The position numbers and the translations under genes were made by a program. Shown piece after piece: positions 38,415 to 62,300 of a stretch of DNA of 64,000 bases (position 1 is its first letter; each line of letters begins with the position of its first letter). This DNA comes from Mytilus edulis (Eukaryota > Mollusca > Bivalvia > Mytilida > Mytilidae). The DNA is taken from assembly GCF_963676685.1 (NCBI RefSeq), contig NC_092345.1:84881592-84945591 (forward strand), in the 5' to 3' direction. Below the pieces are notes generated by a model, which made no database searches, had not been told where the DNA came from, and saw only the letters and a program-made list of their open reading frames with translations.

Positions 38415-38644
38415 GTATGTATGTATGTATGTATGTATGTATGTATGTATGTATGTATGTATGTATGTATGTATGTATGTATGTATGTATGTATGTATGT
38501 ATGTATGTATGTATGTATGTATGTATGTATGTATGTATGTATGTATGTATGTATGTATGTATGTATGTATGTATGTATGTATGTATGTATGTATGTATGT
38601 ATGTATGTATGTATGTATGTATGTATGTATGTATGTATGTATGT
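38415..38644. repeat. (GTAT)n microsatellite, ~57 units
   Basis: 230 bp of uninterrupted 4-bp repeat. It directly continues the TACGTACATACAT-like tail of the minus-strand SINE body at 38645-39055, so it probably grew from the SINE tail. The long YIHT and VCMY open frames here are translations of the repeat and not genes. Confidence 0.95.
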
Positions 38645-39055
38645 ACGTAGATCCCTCCGTTTACGGAGCACCCCTCGAGAGCTGCGAGGGTACAGTGGAA
38701 TCCGTGTACACTCCCTATCGGGATTAATGGAGATGTGTCACTAACGTATTTACAATGTTCAATATTTACAAGGACAATCCCCACCCAACACCAGGGAGTG
38801 TTAGGACACCGGGCAGAGTCTGTTATTATGGTGGAGGAAGCCGAAGTACTCGGAGAGAACCACCGGGCTGCTCGGCGGGAACAGACAAACCGAAGAGATA
38901 TCAGCAGATTGATCTCCAGGTCAAAGTCGGGAGCAACTTTGACCAACCGAGGCCCCCATAGTACCCATTCTAGTTTAAACTCCGGTCTGGGTACCAGAGA
39001 TGTGTGTGAGAGGGTGAAAATCGCCCTTCTGATGTACTGATATTTTTAGTACCAG
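38645..39055 (-). mobile_element. SINE body lacking its tRNA head
   Basis: On the minus strand it begins near 39055 with AGTACATCAGAAGGGCGATT, passes CACACATCTCTGGTACC and ends at the microsatellite. The first part matches the sequence that follows the tRNA-like head at 40550-40700, so both belong to one SINE family; this copy is missing the head. Confidence 0.7.
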
Positions 39056-39246
39056 TTTTAATAGTATATAATGTCTCTGATAATATCAAAGACATATAAT
39101 TATGTGTCTCTGATAATACTTAAAGACTAGATACAAATGAGTACTTGAGAACTGTGATAGACTAGATTACCACTGTAGCCCAAGACATTAGGATGACCCA
39201 CACAAGTTATTGAAACGTATTCCCTATGGGGTCCTTTATTATGTTA

Positions 39247-39370
39247 CATGTCACAGGCACTTGTTTTCTATCCATGGGAAAATCTACTATCCCTATATAT
39301 TACGAGTTCTTGTAATATATAGGGATAGTAGATCTTCCCATGGATTGAAAACAAGTGCCTGTGTTACATG
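39247..39370. repeat. Long hairpin upstream of NSUN6
   Basis: Arms 39247-39303 and 39312-39370 are near-perfect reverse complements (core AAACAAGTGCCTGTG; CCATGGGAA) with an 8-nt loop and a few mismatches. It ends 120 bp before the NSUN6 start codon, so it probably lies in the promoter or 5' UTR. Confidence 0.9.
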
Positions 39371-39489
39371 TGTACGGATCTCAGTGTCTTATTATGAGGT
39401 TCTCCCACACTGGGAGGAAATGTTTTCAGTAAAAGGATTTATACGTTCAAACGCGTTTCGCTCCCCTGTAGAATTTGGAAATCACGATC

Positions 39490-51770
<12,281 letters not shown>

Positions 51771-52957
51771 ATGATTATAAATTGCATGACATTTGTTTTA
51801 CTTTTTAATTCAATAAGTTGAGCTACCTTTAACAAATTATTTGAAGTTTTAAAAGGTTGCTAGGGAAGACTTATCACTGGTTGTGTTGGAAGTATAATTT
51901 TTTCAAAAATTTTTTCATTTCAAAGTTGTACATGTACCCTTGGAAAAGCTAAAACTATCAAAATTTTAGGTTACCAATGAATTGCATTCAATTTTTCATT
52001 TAAGTATTAGGGCAATGTCTTGATATCTTAGGGGACGAAATGTCAACCAGTAGTTGCATTGTTTCAGTTGCTTAAAAACTCAAAATCAATATTAGGCCTT
52101 TATCTCAGTATGCAAACACCTGCCTATCAACTGAAGACTCATCAGAACTAGACTCAGTTGTACCCAAATCATAACAAATGGAAGGCAAAACCAAGAACGA
52201 AACAGAAGACCATCAAACATGAGAAATTTCGGAAAACTGTTGTAACTAGCTTAGGTCATGTATGTCTGGGTTGAACAAGATCAGTGTATCGAATGAATTT
52301 AATGATCATGAAAATAAAAATATTTATATTTTGTAATGGCCTTTAGTTATGGTTTATTGACTTTAAACTTGAGGAGTGAATATGGTTAATATGGTAATTG
52401 ATCAGTTTAGGATGAACCACTTTAATGTGACAAGTCAAGGATATTCTGAACTTAGTTGTATTATCATAACCACATTTTATTTCAATGATGTAAATTTGGT
52501 ATCGTACACTTAATCATGGTCTATTTACTTTGAATGTTCCTGAGTTAATATGTTAAGTTTGTAATCAGGTCAGTTTAAGGAGAATCATTAGTTTCAACTA
52601 TTTGAAATATGTTGTATGTAGTTGTATTTGGATTGGCGCATCTTATATCCAAACAGTTTACATGTCACTGTCCTTCATCATGGTTCATTGGCTATGCATC
52701 TTTGATTTGTCTTTACTGTACATTATAACTATTCCACATGCTCAATTAAAAGATCGTATCGTTTCATCAAACATAGCTTTTTTTGTGACCACAATTGGAA
52801 TCGATTGAAGCACTATGCAGATCACTAATATAACTCAAAAGGCCATAAAATAAGGCCTAGAAAAAAGAAGATGACGTTTTTCTACATTAGGTCATGAATA
52901 ATCTTATTTTGTGAAGAACCACACTAATGCCTACAACAATTAAAGATGTTTTCACAA
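51771..52957. other. NSUN6 3' flank
   Basis: Probably 3' UTR followed by intergenic DNA. A candidate AATAAA lies at 52313-52318. 52340-52720 contains degraded tandem blocks like those in NSUN6 intron 4. Confidence 0.4.
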
Positions 52958-53078
52958 TGCTGGACTTTTTTATCGACAACATATTTGTTGAGTTTAGTGT
53001 ATTGATATTTCGGAAGTAGGTTTTCCAATGGGTGTTAATTGTACACCATTACTGTCCGACATGGTTTTTGTACACGTG

Positions 53079-53245
53079 TGTGGGGACGATATCTTATAAT
53101 ATAACTCTGATAAAATACACAACAGCTTTGTAGTTTGACGTTTACTAGGTACTAAGAAAAAGATAAGGTGACGTCGCCATTGTGACGTCGACCTTGGTTA
53201 CAATATTTCTTCCGAGATGTTGCCGGTCCCGCGGTCTTCTCGACA
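53079..53245 (-). repeat. BEL/Pao 3' LTR
   Basis: Matches 59335-59502 over its whole length with few differences (for example ACTAGGTACT versus ACTAGTTACT). Confidence 0.9.
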
Positions 53246-53588
53246 TTCTCGGGGCCTCAAAAAAAAAAATTACTTTCCGTAGAAAAGAAAATTGAAATAC
53301 AATATATATATAACACTAAATTAAGATTAAAGTCTTTCAAAATAAAAAAATCACAGTTCTTTCACAGTTGAACTAACGTAGTTCATAAAACAAATTCGCA
53401 TTACAGTCCATATTCATCGCGTAACACATTTTTAAATAAATATGCTTGATCACTTTACTTCGAGAGTCCATAAAAATATTTAATGTTCCAATTAATCGTT
53501 GTCGTGTTTCAATGGTAGCTTTTCATAATCTTTGTAGTTGCCAAACTCTATATAGCTCTCTTTTCCGTGTACTCCTGGAGATTCTATT

Positions 53589-56500
53589 CCTTGATCTTGA
53601 TCTTGATAGGTTTACGGTGATACATCCAAGGATATTAATACACCGCGCGTTCGTCAAGTAATTTACTTAAGTTGGACCCCCTTACAATTTCACTAAAGGT
53701 TTCAGCTGGTTCTTCTGCTGTCTGTATTTTGGTGAAGATATCCGGTGGTAGTAGGTTCCAGTCTTTAATGGTATTTGGAATAAAACTGTATTTTAATGTG
53801 TCTGTTTTCGTTTGGAGTCTGAGAAAATGTTGACTGTGCATGTTCTTGGTTGTACGGGACGGTTTTTTCAGTTGGTCAGATGGTAAGTTTGCTTGACCGT
53901 GTATATTCTTGGAGAAAAGAATTAATCTGTTTTGTGTACGACGGTCTTTTAGAGAGGGTAATTGTAGCTGATTTAAGATCGCTGTCATACTTCCTGGTTC
54001 GTAATCAGTGTAGTTTGATGTTATAAACCTAGCCGCTCTTTTCTGTACATTTTCCAGTTGGTCTTTGAGATATAGTTGATGTGGGTCCCAGGCAGTGCTT
54101 GCATATTCTAGGACAGGTCGTATCAGTCCTTTATAGGCCTGGAGTTTAACTTCAAGTGGACATGCGGATAGATTTCTTTTTAGTAAACCTAATGTCCTGT
54201 AAGATTTATTGCATATCTCCTCTATGTGCTTACCCCAGTGATGTTAACTCCTAGATATTTTATGGATGTTAAAAATTGGAGCTCCGTATTTTTCAAGGTG
54301 TATTTAAATGATGTTATTTTCTTTTTCCGACTCTATGTCATCATGTTGCATTTAAGGGAGGTACCATTTGATTTTTAGGGGGGGGGGGGGGGGGGGGGGC
54401 TAGGATGAAAAATTTTGTCCTGCTTTTTTTAAGTTGTAATCTCTGTCCTGCCTTTTTATTTTTTACTCTATTCGGTCCTACCTTTTTTTTTACTAGTTTA
54501 TCCCGACTTTTTTTACACAAATTGTCATCCTGCCTTTTTTTTTAACAAGTTTCTCATCCTGCCTTTTTTTTTTACTCAAAACTCCTGTCCTGTTTTGTCA
54601 AATTTCATCCTAGCGCCCCCCCCCCCCCCATAAAAATCAAATGGTAGCTCCCTAACTGGTTGAAATCTCATTCCCCAATCAGTCGCCCAATTACCAAGGG
54701 TATCTATATCCTTCTGTAGTTCAGCACAGTCATCTTCAGTTTTAATTTCTCTGTAGCATACACAGTCGTCTGCAAACAGCCTCTGATGTTACGTTTTCTG
54801 CTATGTCGTTGATATGGACCAGAAATAGGATTGGACCAAGAACCGTTCCTTGAGGTACTCCTAATAGGACTGACGATGTTTCCGATTTAACCCCATTTAC
54901 TATCACACACTGAGATCTTGTAGATAGAAAAGCGTCAATCCAATTTAAGATGTTTTTGGGCACGCCATATTTGTGAAGTTTACTTTTTAAAAGCTCGTGT
55001 GGTACGGTGTCAAATGCTTTTTCAAAATCCAAAATAAATATATCTGTTTGTTTCCTTTTATCAATAGCAGTTGCCCAGTCATGTATAACGTTGATAAGTT
55101 GGGTTTCACAGCTGTGTCTTCTTCTAAATGCATGTTGACGGCTATTTAGGATGTTGTGCTTTTCAAAGTGCTGCATTAGGTTTGAGCAAATGATGTGTTC
55201 TAGTAATTTACAAGTGATACATGTTAGTGAAACTGGTCTGTACTTGGGATGGTTCTGTCGTTCTTTTTGAATAATGGGCATATATTAGCAATTTTCCATT
55301 CATCTGGGATGGTTCCTCTGTTGATGCATTGTTGGAAAAAGTGAGCCATTACCTCTGATATGTTAGGTGCCAGTTCTTTAAGTACTCTTGGGTGTATACC
55401 ATCAGGGCTCATCGCTTTTGATGCATTAATATTTTTTAGTATCTTCTCTACCCCCTTGGTTGTTACTATGATGTTTATTATTTTGTCTACAGGAGGAGTT
55501 TTGTATGGAATAGATTCATATTCTGTCTCTGTATATACACTTGTAAACTGAGTGTTCAATGCCTCAGCTTTTTGTTGGTCTGTATCTGCGGTCTTTTTAT
55601 CATGAGTCTTAAGTGGTGGTATTCCCTGTTTGTCTGCTTTCTGGTTTTTGATATATTTCCAAAAGGGTTTAGAGTCTTGTTTTAAATCGCCTATTAAGTT
55701 GTTGACGTAGTTGTTGTGGGCTAATTCAATTTCTTTGTTAATTTTGCATCTTAATTCTTGCCATTTTCGTTTTAATCTCATGCTGTTAATTGGTTCTTTT
55801 ATAGTTGACGTGTGTTCTGTTCTTTCGTTTTATCATGGTCTTGATGTTATTATTTATCCATGGTATTGACTGTTTTCCTTTTAATATTTTAGTTGGTACA
55901 TTTATTTTGGTGGTTCCTAGTATGAATTCTTTTATCATGTTCCAGTTTTCTTCCACATTTCTGTTGTTTTGATGGCCGTTGAAGTATTTGTCTCTGGTAA
56001 AGTCCCTTGAGTCATCTCTCATCTGATTGTAGTTTCCCTTCGAGTATTGGTAGGAGGTCCTTTCTGGTCTTATTTTTCTTTGAAGTGTGCATCGCAGAGT
56101 ACCCATTACAATGTCGTGGTCGCTCAACCGATCAGGTGAGTGGATATCTGTGAACTGCCCTGGTAATGTTGTAATTAAAAGGTCTAGTGTATTACTTTCC
56201 CTGGTTGAAAATAGGACGAGTTGTTCAGCACTAGCTTCCTTTAGTATGTCTATTAATGCTTGGCCGTCACTACCATTAAGGCATGTGTTGGTATCTTTAT
56301 TTAGGTTTGTCCGCCAATTTATTTTACGGTAGTTAAAATCACCCAAGATGTGAATGCATGGTTACTTGTTTGCTTTTCCTAGTTTCTTGATTTTATCCAT
56401 TTGGTCCTTAAGAAGTTGTATTTGATCCAAAGGGGCATCAGGTGGTCTATACCAGCTACCTATGTAATGCTGTTTTCCTTGCAGTACTATTTTGCTCCAA

Positions 56501-57590
56501 ATAGATTCTGATCCATTTTCGAGCATCTTCATAGGTGCTGAGTCAAGGTGTGTTTTGACGAGTAGCATTGTGCCTCCCTCATTGCCTGTTCTGTCGTTGC
56601 GGTATATATCATAGCCCAATGTGTCTGGAATTAATGCATTGGTTGCAATGCTGTTGTTGATTTTGGTCTCTTGCAGCGCTACTATGTCGGGGTTTTCAGT
56701 TTGTAAATATGCCTGCAGTTCAATTATTTTCCTCTTAAACCGTTGATGTTGATGGAAACCATTCTGATCTTACTGGTATAAATGTGTCTGTTTTTATCTG
56801 CAATACTACTACATGTGTGGGTCTCTTTGTTGTTTATGAGTGTATCAAAGATATTGTTGATTTCTATGCCTGATGAAGTACTTGAGTATGATGTTGATAA
56901 GTTTGTTTCATCACATAATGGACAAATCCATGTACAATTTGTTGCTTGTATGTTTTTATATTCATCATTTGACACTATTGCACAGGAGTTATGAATCCAT
57001 GTTTTACATCGGTCACATTCGATTGCTGGATCACATTTATGTATGTTGCCCGAGCTAATTCCCTATGGTGCAACGCAGTTTTGGCAGAACCATTGATCAT
57101 TTGTGTTCTGTAATTTAGTGTACGTTGTGTTGTCAATCGATGTACATCGTGCATGTATCCATAAACCACATTCATCACATTGTATTGCTTTGTCATTTCT
57201 TTTGACTAATTTACGACATATTCCGCAGCTGTTTTGAACAGGACCTGGGTTTTGTTCAATTCCTGATATTATCAGAAGAATGCGAATTAAAAGGAGAGAT
57301 GGTGGATTTTGTATGATAGCGATGTTCCAGTGTTTTTTACTACCATGGTGTGTGGTGTTAAGGTAAAGATGTACATACCTTTGTATCTGCAGAACAGTTG
57401 CAAACACAGACCTTTTTGTAGAGTGATCTTGGAGAGACGATGTTCCTGTGTCTTCATCCATCCATTTCCAAAAAGTAACAAAACCATAGCTGTACCCATG
57501 ATGTATTTGGGATTCATGTTGTATTTCAAGATGTCTTCTTGTCTTCCGACTCTGATAAGATAAACTCACGTAAAAAGTCGGGGAAAACAG
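53589..57590 (-). mobile_element. Near-full-length LINE (CR1/L2-like) with PHD finger, endonuclease and RT
   Basis: Minus strand, in order: N-terminal frame 57569-57063 with a 2A-like IEQNPGP and a PHD-type zinc finger (CGICRK...CDECGLWIHARC); an AP-type endonuclease in pieces from 56975, 56619 and 56346 (motifs VSININGLRGK, GDFNYRKINW, LSDHD); a linker and RT from 55781 and 55281 (SPDGIHPRVLKEL, YRPVSL, DFEKAFDTVPH, GVPQGTVLGPILF; the FADD motif is in a shifted frame near 54770); and a C-terminal region to 53635. The tail is a GATCAAG repeat at about 53590-53610. A 7-bp duplication TTCTATT (53582-53588, 57591-57597) fits its ends. Frameshifts and an internal MITE disable it. Superfamily placement is by motif only. 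Confidence 0.85.
54353..54655. mobile_element. Harbinger-like MITE inside the LINE
   Basis: Element 54356-54652 has inverted ends GGGAGGTACCATTTGATTTTT and complement (one change), flanked by TAA on both sides (54353-54355, 54653-54655), the target size typical of PIF/Harbinger. The ends include a 22-base G tract (54378-54399) and a 14-base C tract (54616-54629). Between them lie about seven ~40-bp units with TCCTGCCTTTTTT. The flanking LINE reading frame (...GMRFQPV / KCNMMT...) closes cleanly when the element is ignored. Confidence 0.85.
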
Positions 57591-57743
57591 TTCTATTTTT
57601 ATCTTGACTGCACAATAATCAACTCCTGTAGCTTCAATCTTCCTAAACGCTTCTAAGTATATATTTCACAGACTTAAGAGGTACTGAGTGAAAATAAAGT
57701 ATATATTCATCATTTAACACCATTTAAATGTATTTAAATAAGT

Positions 57744-57838
57744 TGGTTCGAGTTAGCAGTGGTACGAGTTTGCATTGGTACGAGGTTTTTTTTTGGTGGT
57801 ACGAGTTGACGTTGGTACGAAAATTACAATGGTACGGG
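57744..57838. repeat. GGTACGAGTT minisatellite
   Basis: Six copies of GGTACGA(G) at intervals of about 16-21 bp between the LINE and the end of gag, apparently in the BEL element's own internal region. Confidence 0.75.
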
Positions 57839-57856
57839 ATAACTATAATTCATAAT

Positions 57857-59316
57857 TCATTTACGGAAGCAAGTTAACTCGATATAAGATGTCGTACTTT
57901 CGTTCGTACAACTGTGAGCGGAATCTTTCGGGTCAGTGAAAAGGTTTTCACTTCTCTGGTCGGGGTTCGCGGTTTGTCCAAATTCATTACATAGACTAGT
58001 GATGTCGTTTACCACAGTTACGACATGAGCTTTTCGATTTGCTGTGTACCGAGGCAGTTGAAGCATAAATTGTTGCGTTTAACAATAGCGATGCGTTCAT
58101 CTAAATCGCGTACTTTCTTGCAGTTGGCAGCTAGGCGAATGAATATCTTTGCAGAAAATGCACGGCTTTTCTGTTAAATGCTGATTAACATTTCTAGTAC
58201 TTGCGTTGTGTTTTCTTTGTGAGTTAGCACCGGCGAAAAGGGTAGAATACGAAATATCACTTTCTGTCTGTGTAACTTGTCCGGCTTCCATGATTTGTAT
58301 CTCTTTGTGTATACTTCTTCTAAGATCTCGTAATAGCCAACTTGTCGTACCATGCTCCCGCGCGAGATGCTTTCTAATTTTGCCTGGCAGTTTGTTGATT
58401 ATAATCGGGACTAATAAATTACCGTATGAGTCCTGTGTCTGTCCAAGCGATTCGAGTCCTCTAACTAAACTCTCAATTATGTCATAAAACATTCTCAGGC
58501 TTATGAGGTCATTCCGGGGTGGCGTAATATCAAGCAGTGCTTGTAGGTGTGCTTGTGTTATTTTATGAGTCTGTCCAAATCTCTCTATCAGAACATTTAC
58601 GGCTTCGGCATAGTTAGCGTTAGTTAGAGAAAATCCGGCAATTGTCTGAGCGGCTTCGTTTTCTAATTGGGCCTTCAAATAATTAAACTTCTGAACATGT
58701 CAATGTTGGGTTGTAATGAACTACCAATTCGTAAGAATCCCAAAAGCTCGGCCATTCTAATATATTGCCATTTAATGTAGGTAAAGTTAATTTTGGCAAA
58801 CGGTGATTGCTGGATATAGCGTACGGGACAGTATAGCTTGACGTGGGAATTGATGTGGCAATTTGGCTTGTCTCTGTTAAAATTCGAGCGGCATCATTTG
58901 ACTGTGGCAATGACGGGGCGGCATAACTTGTCTGTGCAATTTCGGGTGAACTAGTAGGGATAAACGGTGGACTGTCTACATTTAAAACTTGATAAGACGA
59001 ATGTGATGGTTAATTGGAAATAGGTTGTGATGTTTTATCTATGAATATCTTAAAATGTCTCAGTTTAGTAACAACATTTGTAGTATACTCATCTGTGTCT
59101 ACGATTTCCGTCTCTATATCCTGTTTCCGATGCGTTCTCAATTTGTTCATTCAGTTTGTCGAATACTTTCTTCTTCTGTTGTAGATTTTCGTATGTGGCT
59201 AACAGCTCCTCTGTGTCGAATTTAGAACTTTCTTTTGCGTCGGCAAATTTTCGTAAAAGTCTGGTAACGGCACTACGATTTCCCGTTCTTCTTGATTTCA
59301 GCTTTGGTAACTCCAT
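57857..59316 (-). pseudogene. BEL/Pao gag (DUF1759-like), frameshifted
   Basis: Minus-strand frames 59316-59089, 58910-58683 and 58678-58097 together resemble the Pao-type Gag: a coiled N-terminus (MELPKLKSRRTGNRSAVTRL), then LPKLTLPTLNGNILEWPSF and TIAGFSLTNANY of the DUF1759 region, LREHG-like AREHGTTSW, and a zinc-knuckle start (CIFCKD). After that, reading-frame shifts carry the CFNCLG knuckle in another frame and a tail frame to 57857. The multiple breaks show it is dead. The start codon overlaps the primer-binding-site region. Confidence 0.8.
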
Positions 59317-59317
59317 T

Positions 59318-59330
59318 AGTCACGGCACCA
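59318..59330 (-). promoter_or_regulatory. Primer-binding site of the BEL/Pao element
   Basis: TGGTGCCGTGACT on the minus strand, 4 bases inside the 5' LTR end. The first 12 bases complement the 3' end of eukaryotic tRNA-His (GTCACGGCA plus CCA). Confidence 0.75.
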
Positions 59331-59334
59331 TAAA

Positions 59335-59502
59335 TGTGGGGACGATATCTTATAATATAACTCTGATAAAATGCACAACAGCTTTGTAGTTTGACGTTTA
59401 CTAGTTACTAAGAAAAAGATAAGGTGACGTCGCCGTTGTGACGTCAATCTTGGTTACAATGTTTCTTCCGAGACGTTGCCGGGTCCCGCGGTCTTCTCGA
59501 CA
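59335..59502 (-). repeat. BEL/Pao 5' LTR
   Basis: TG...CA ends; partner of 53079-53245. Confidence 0.9.
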
Positions 59503-59800
59503 ACGTGAAGCAGAATTCACATTAAACATTATCTTGGCAGGTACTTTAATTTACTTACATCTATATTGATGATGTTTTGTCAGTCAATAACAATTAATGC
59601 TTACATCTCATATATCAAAGCAATCTTAAGATTAAAGATAGTACCAAACGTATAAGGTATGTTTTTATTTTGATCTTTTCCTCGATATTGACAGAGACCG
59701 ACGAATTCAAACTAGAATCTATGACACACATGATGATTTCAACTGCAATTGTTAACTTCCACTTTCTTAGCATTAACATACCCCTGCTCCTGAAATATCT

Positions 59801-60914
59801 TTGACATATGTTTTAACGTTGAGTATTGAGATTATGCAAGTGTACAATGTCTTAAGAACAGTTGCCCTGTTTCAGTTGGTAAGATTTCAGGTAAGTTTCA
59901 TTAGCCATATAAAAACAAGTGTATTTGAAAGGATAAGCAAACGGGAAATGTCCATCTGAGGCTGTCTTTGTTCTAGAAGTAAAACCAGAGATGAACATGG
60001 ATAGTCCCTTAGTTTTAACACTCAATAAAAGCTGTATCATTAGATAGCATTTTGGTCTAATGCGGGAAATTGCTGGCTTCTCATCGAGAATGATAGCCAA
60101 ACTTGATTTAAAAAATAAGACGACATTTAACTATAGCAAAATGAGTAAATGTATTCCAAGGTGTTTGAACGGTGAAGTATCATCCTCAGACATGCGTTTA
60201 TGGTGCTTAGCATCACGTTGCTAAATTCATTTGGACAAAATCGTCTTAATATGTCATTTATGGTCGGTATTTACAATATGCGATTTTTGTATCCTTAAAA
60301 TGATGTTTCCTCTAATTTGCAATCGTTGATACATCTTAAGCTTCTTACAACCCACTTATAATGAAAGCTTTGTCAAATTCCTTGTCCAATTATGCAAACA
60401 ATTAATCAGATATAAAATATTTATTCCCAATTACGGAAATACAACGTATAATACCGATACTTCATTAATAAGTGAAATATTTACATTTTCTTATAAATTG
60501 CATGCTACTAAAGTGCTTTTCTGGAATGACCTTCATCAGGAACGCCCAAAGGCAAATATTCCGAAGCCAAGAATGTATTATAACCGAAACAGTTGAAGTA
60601 CTCTATTACCAAAAATAAGCTTAAAGTAACAACCAAGTCCAATTAATATCAACTTTGCCCGAGGAAACTGAAAACTTTATAAAAGGACAACAGTAAGAAA
60701 GGTTGGTTATTAATCATGTCAGTTCCGAAGTAGAAACTACTGAGTTTATCACACCTTCAGAAACTTATGAAAAAAAAATAGATTTATAATAGTTTGTATT
60801 ATGTCTTGTTCGGCTGTAATGTCCTGTAGTGTTCATACAATAAACATCGGGATAAAGCACAATTTGATAAAAATTATTGCACTTTTACAATGTGTAAGAT
60901 GTGTTGCTAATATG
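59801..60914. other. No gene seen
   Basis: AT-rich sequence. 60520-60680 (TGACCTTCATCAGGAACGCC...) may be a further degraded part of the RT element whose remnant ends at 59800. Confidence 0.35.
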
Positions 60915-61560
60915 AAAAAAGTAAAATCACAAAAAAACTGAACTAGAAAAATTCAAAGCGGAAAGTCCCTATCAAATGGCAACAAACACGTAAAACGAAT
61001 GAGCAACAACTGTCATATTCTTGACATGATACAGTAATTTTTCTTCAGTAGAAAATGATGGATTAAACCTGGTTTTATAGTTAGCTCAACTTTTTTTTTG
61101 ACTCTTTTATTTATTGTGTCTGTTTAGTTAACGCATCAATGTAAATATAACGGAATTTGACGAGACTGTCATCAAAGTGAGAGGGTTAGCGCTATAAAAC
61201 CAGGTTTAATCCACCATTTTGTACATTTGAAAATGCCTGTACCAAGGCAGGAATATGACAGTTCTTGTCCATTCGTTTTTGATGCGTTTTGTTATTTGAT
61301 TTTGCCATGTGATTATGGACTTTCCGAATTGATTTTCCTCTAAGTTCAGTATTTTTGTGATTTTACTTTTCACTTGTATGACAGTAGCGTGAAATTTCAT
61401 TATATCGACAACAGTGTGTGAACAAAGCACACAGACATCATAGGTAAAAATGTCAAAAAGGGATGCAGCAGTCAACAGTGTGTAATTGTCTTAATCACTG
61501 TAAAAACAAACAAATATGTAAACAAAAATTAACCATGGCACAATAACACAATGACGGGAT
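60915..61560. repeat. Family B repeat in inverted arrangement
   Basis: 60921-61085 is minus orientation, 61140-61370 plus, 61370-61560 minus again. The first two blocks form a large imperfect palindrome (TGGATTAAACCTGGTTTTAT versus ATAAAACCAGGTTTAATCCA). Confidence 0.75.
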
Positions 61561-61860
61561 GTGTAAGTACAGAGCCACGTCATATGTTAAAAAAAAAAAC
61601 ACAAACAGGAATAAAGACAAAGCATATTAGAAAAACTGAAAGACAATAATACAAACATTAACATAGAACAATAAAGGTAACACAATGACGGGATGTTTAA
61701 GTACAGAGCCACGTCATATCTAAAATACAAACACAAAAGGCATATAGACAAAGCATATTAGCAAAAATGAATGACAAGAACACAAAACTTTTAAAGAAAA
61801 ATATCACAATGACGGAATGAATAAGTACAGAGCCACGTCGAATGGGTACAATAAAAATAG
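61545..61860 (+). repeat. Tandem repeat, ~125-131 bp units
   Basis: CACAATGACGGGATG and AAGTACAGAGCCACGTCATA recur at about 61548, 61681 and 61806, with intervening AAAGACAAAGCATATTAG. Three units. Confidence 0.8.
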
Positions 61861-62235
61861 ACTAAACAGTAAAAGTAATATTCGTAAAGACAAATAAAAG
61901 AATACTGTAACATGTTATTAAGATGATAAACAACGTCTGAACCCAGAATATTATACTTCCATACCATCATGTCTTGAATATGCATGAAATATTTGCCACT
62001 GGACGTTAAGCAACCAACAATCAATCAATCATGTCTTATTTGTGAAGTTATGAAGTGGGAGTATTTATCAACAAGATATTGATACTGTCCGATGAACATT
62101 TTTAGAAAAAGGACGAGACGTTATTTGACATTGATTTTCTGTCCAGACACTAAATGAAGATTCATTTCATATTTTTTATTTTCTTAGTAAGAATGTGTAT
62201 GATATTAGAGAAGATTTGATTGAAATTTTAAGGGT

Positions 62236-62300
62236 ACTAAACTTACATCATCAGACTAAACTTGCATCATCAGACTAAACTTGCATCATCAGACTAAACT
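62236..62300 (+). repeat. 19-bp tandem repeat, 3.5 copies
   Basis: ACTAAACTTGCATCATCAG repeated head to tail, the first copy with one change. Confidence 0.9.

Larger units (their letters stand above)
53079..59502 (-). mobile_element. BEL/Pao LTR retrotransposon, gag only, interrupted
   Basis: Two near-identical LTRs (53079-53245, 167 bp; 59335-59502, 168 bp), each TG...CA, are flanked by the same 5 bases ACGTG (53074-53078 and 59503-59507). Element orientation is minus. Next to the 5' LTR is a primer-binding site (59318-59330, TGGTGCCGTGACT) that complements a tRNA 3' end such as tRNA-His. A decayed gag follows. No pol (protease, RT, RNase H, integrase) was found. Removing the nested LINE leaves only about 2.4 kb, so this was an internally deleted copy before or after insertion. 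The LTRs differ by only a few changes, so insertion is fairly recent. Confidence 0.9.
52958..59800 (+). pseudogene. RT remnant split by the BEL element
   Basis: Two plus-strand pieces, 52958-53078 and 59503-59800, belong to one old reverse transcriptase. The left piece reads MLDFFIDNIFVEF and, after a frameshift, GFPMGVNCTPLLSD. The right piece carries the catalytic-type YIDDVLSVNN and LFLDIDRDRRIQTRIYDTHD. They were one sequence before the LTR element inserted at ACGTG. The pieces hold a stop and frameshifts and are nonfunctional. The retroelement class is not resolved (the sequence resembles a bivalve RT family with YIDD). Confidence 0.75.

Noticed and set aside
38306-38946. Long open frames of YIHT or VCMY repeats on both strands
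   Set aside because: They are translations of the (GTAT)n microsatellite and the adjoining SINE, not genes.
55360-57563. Plus-strand ORFs over the nested LINE
   Set aside because: They are antisense to the endonuclease and RT frames and carry no independent motif.
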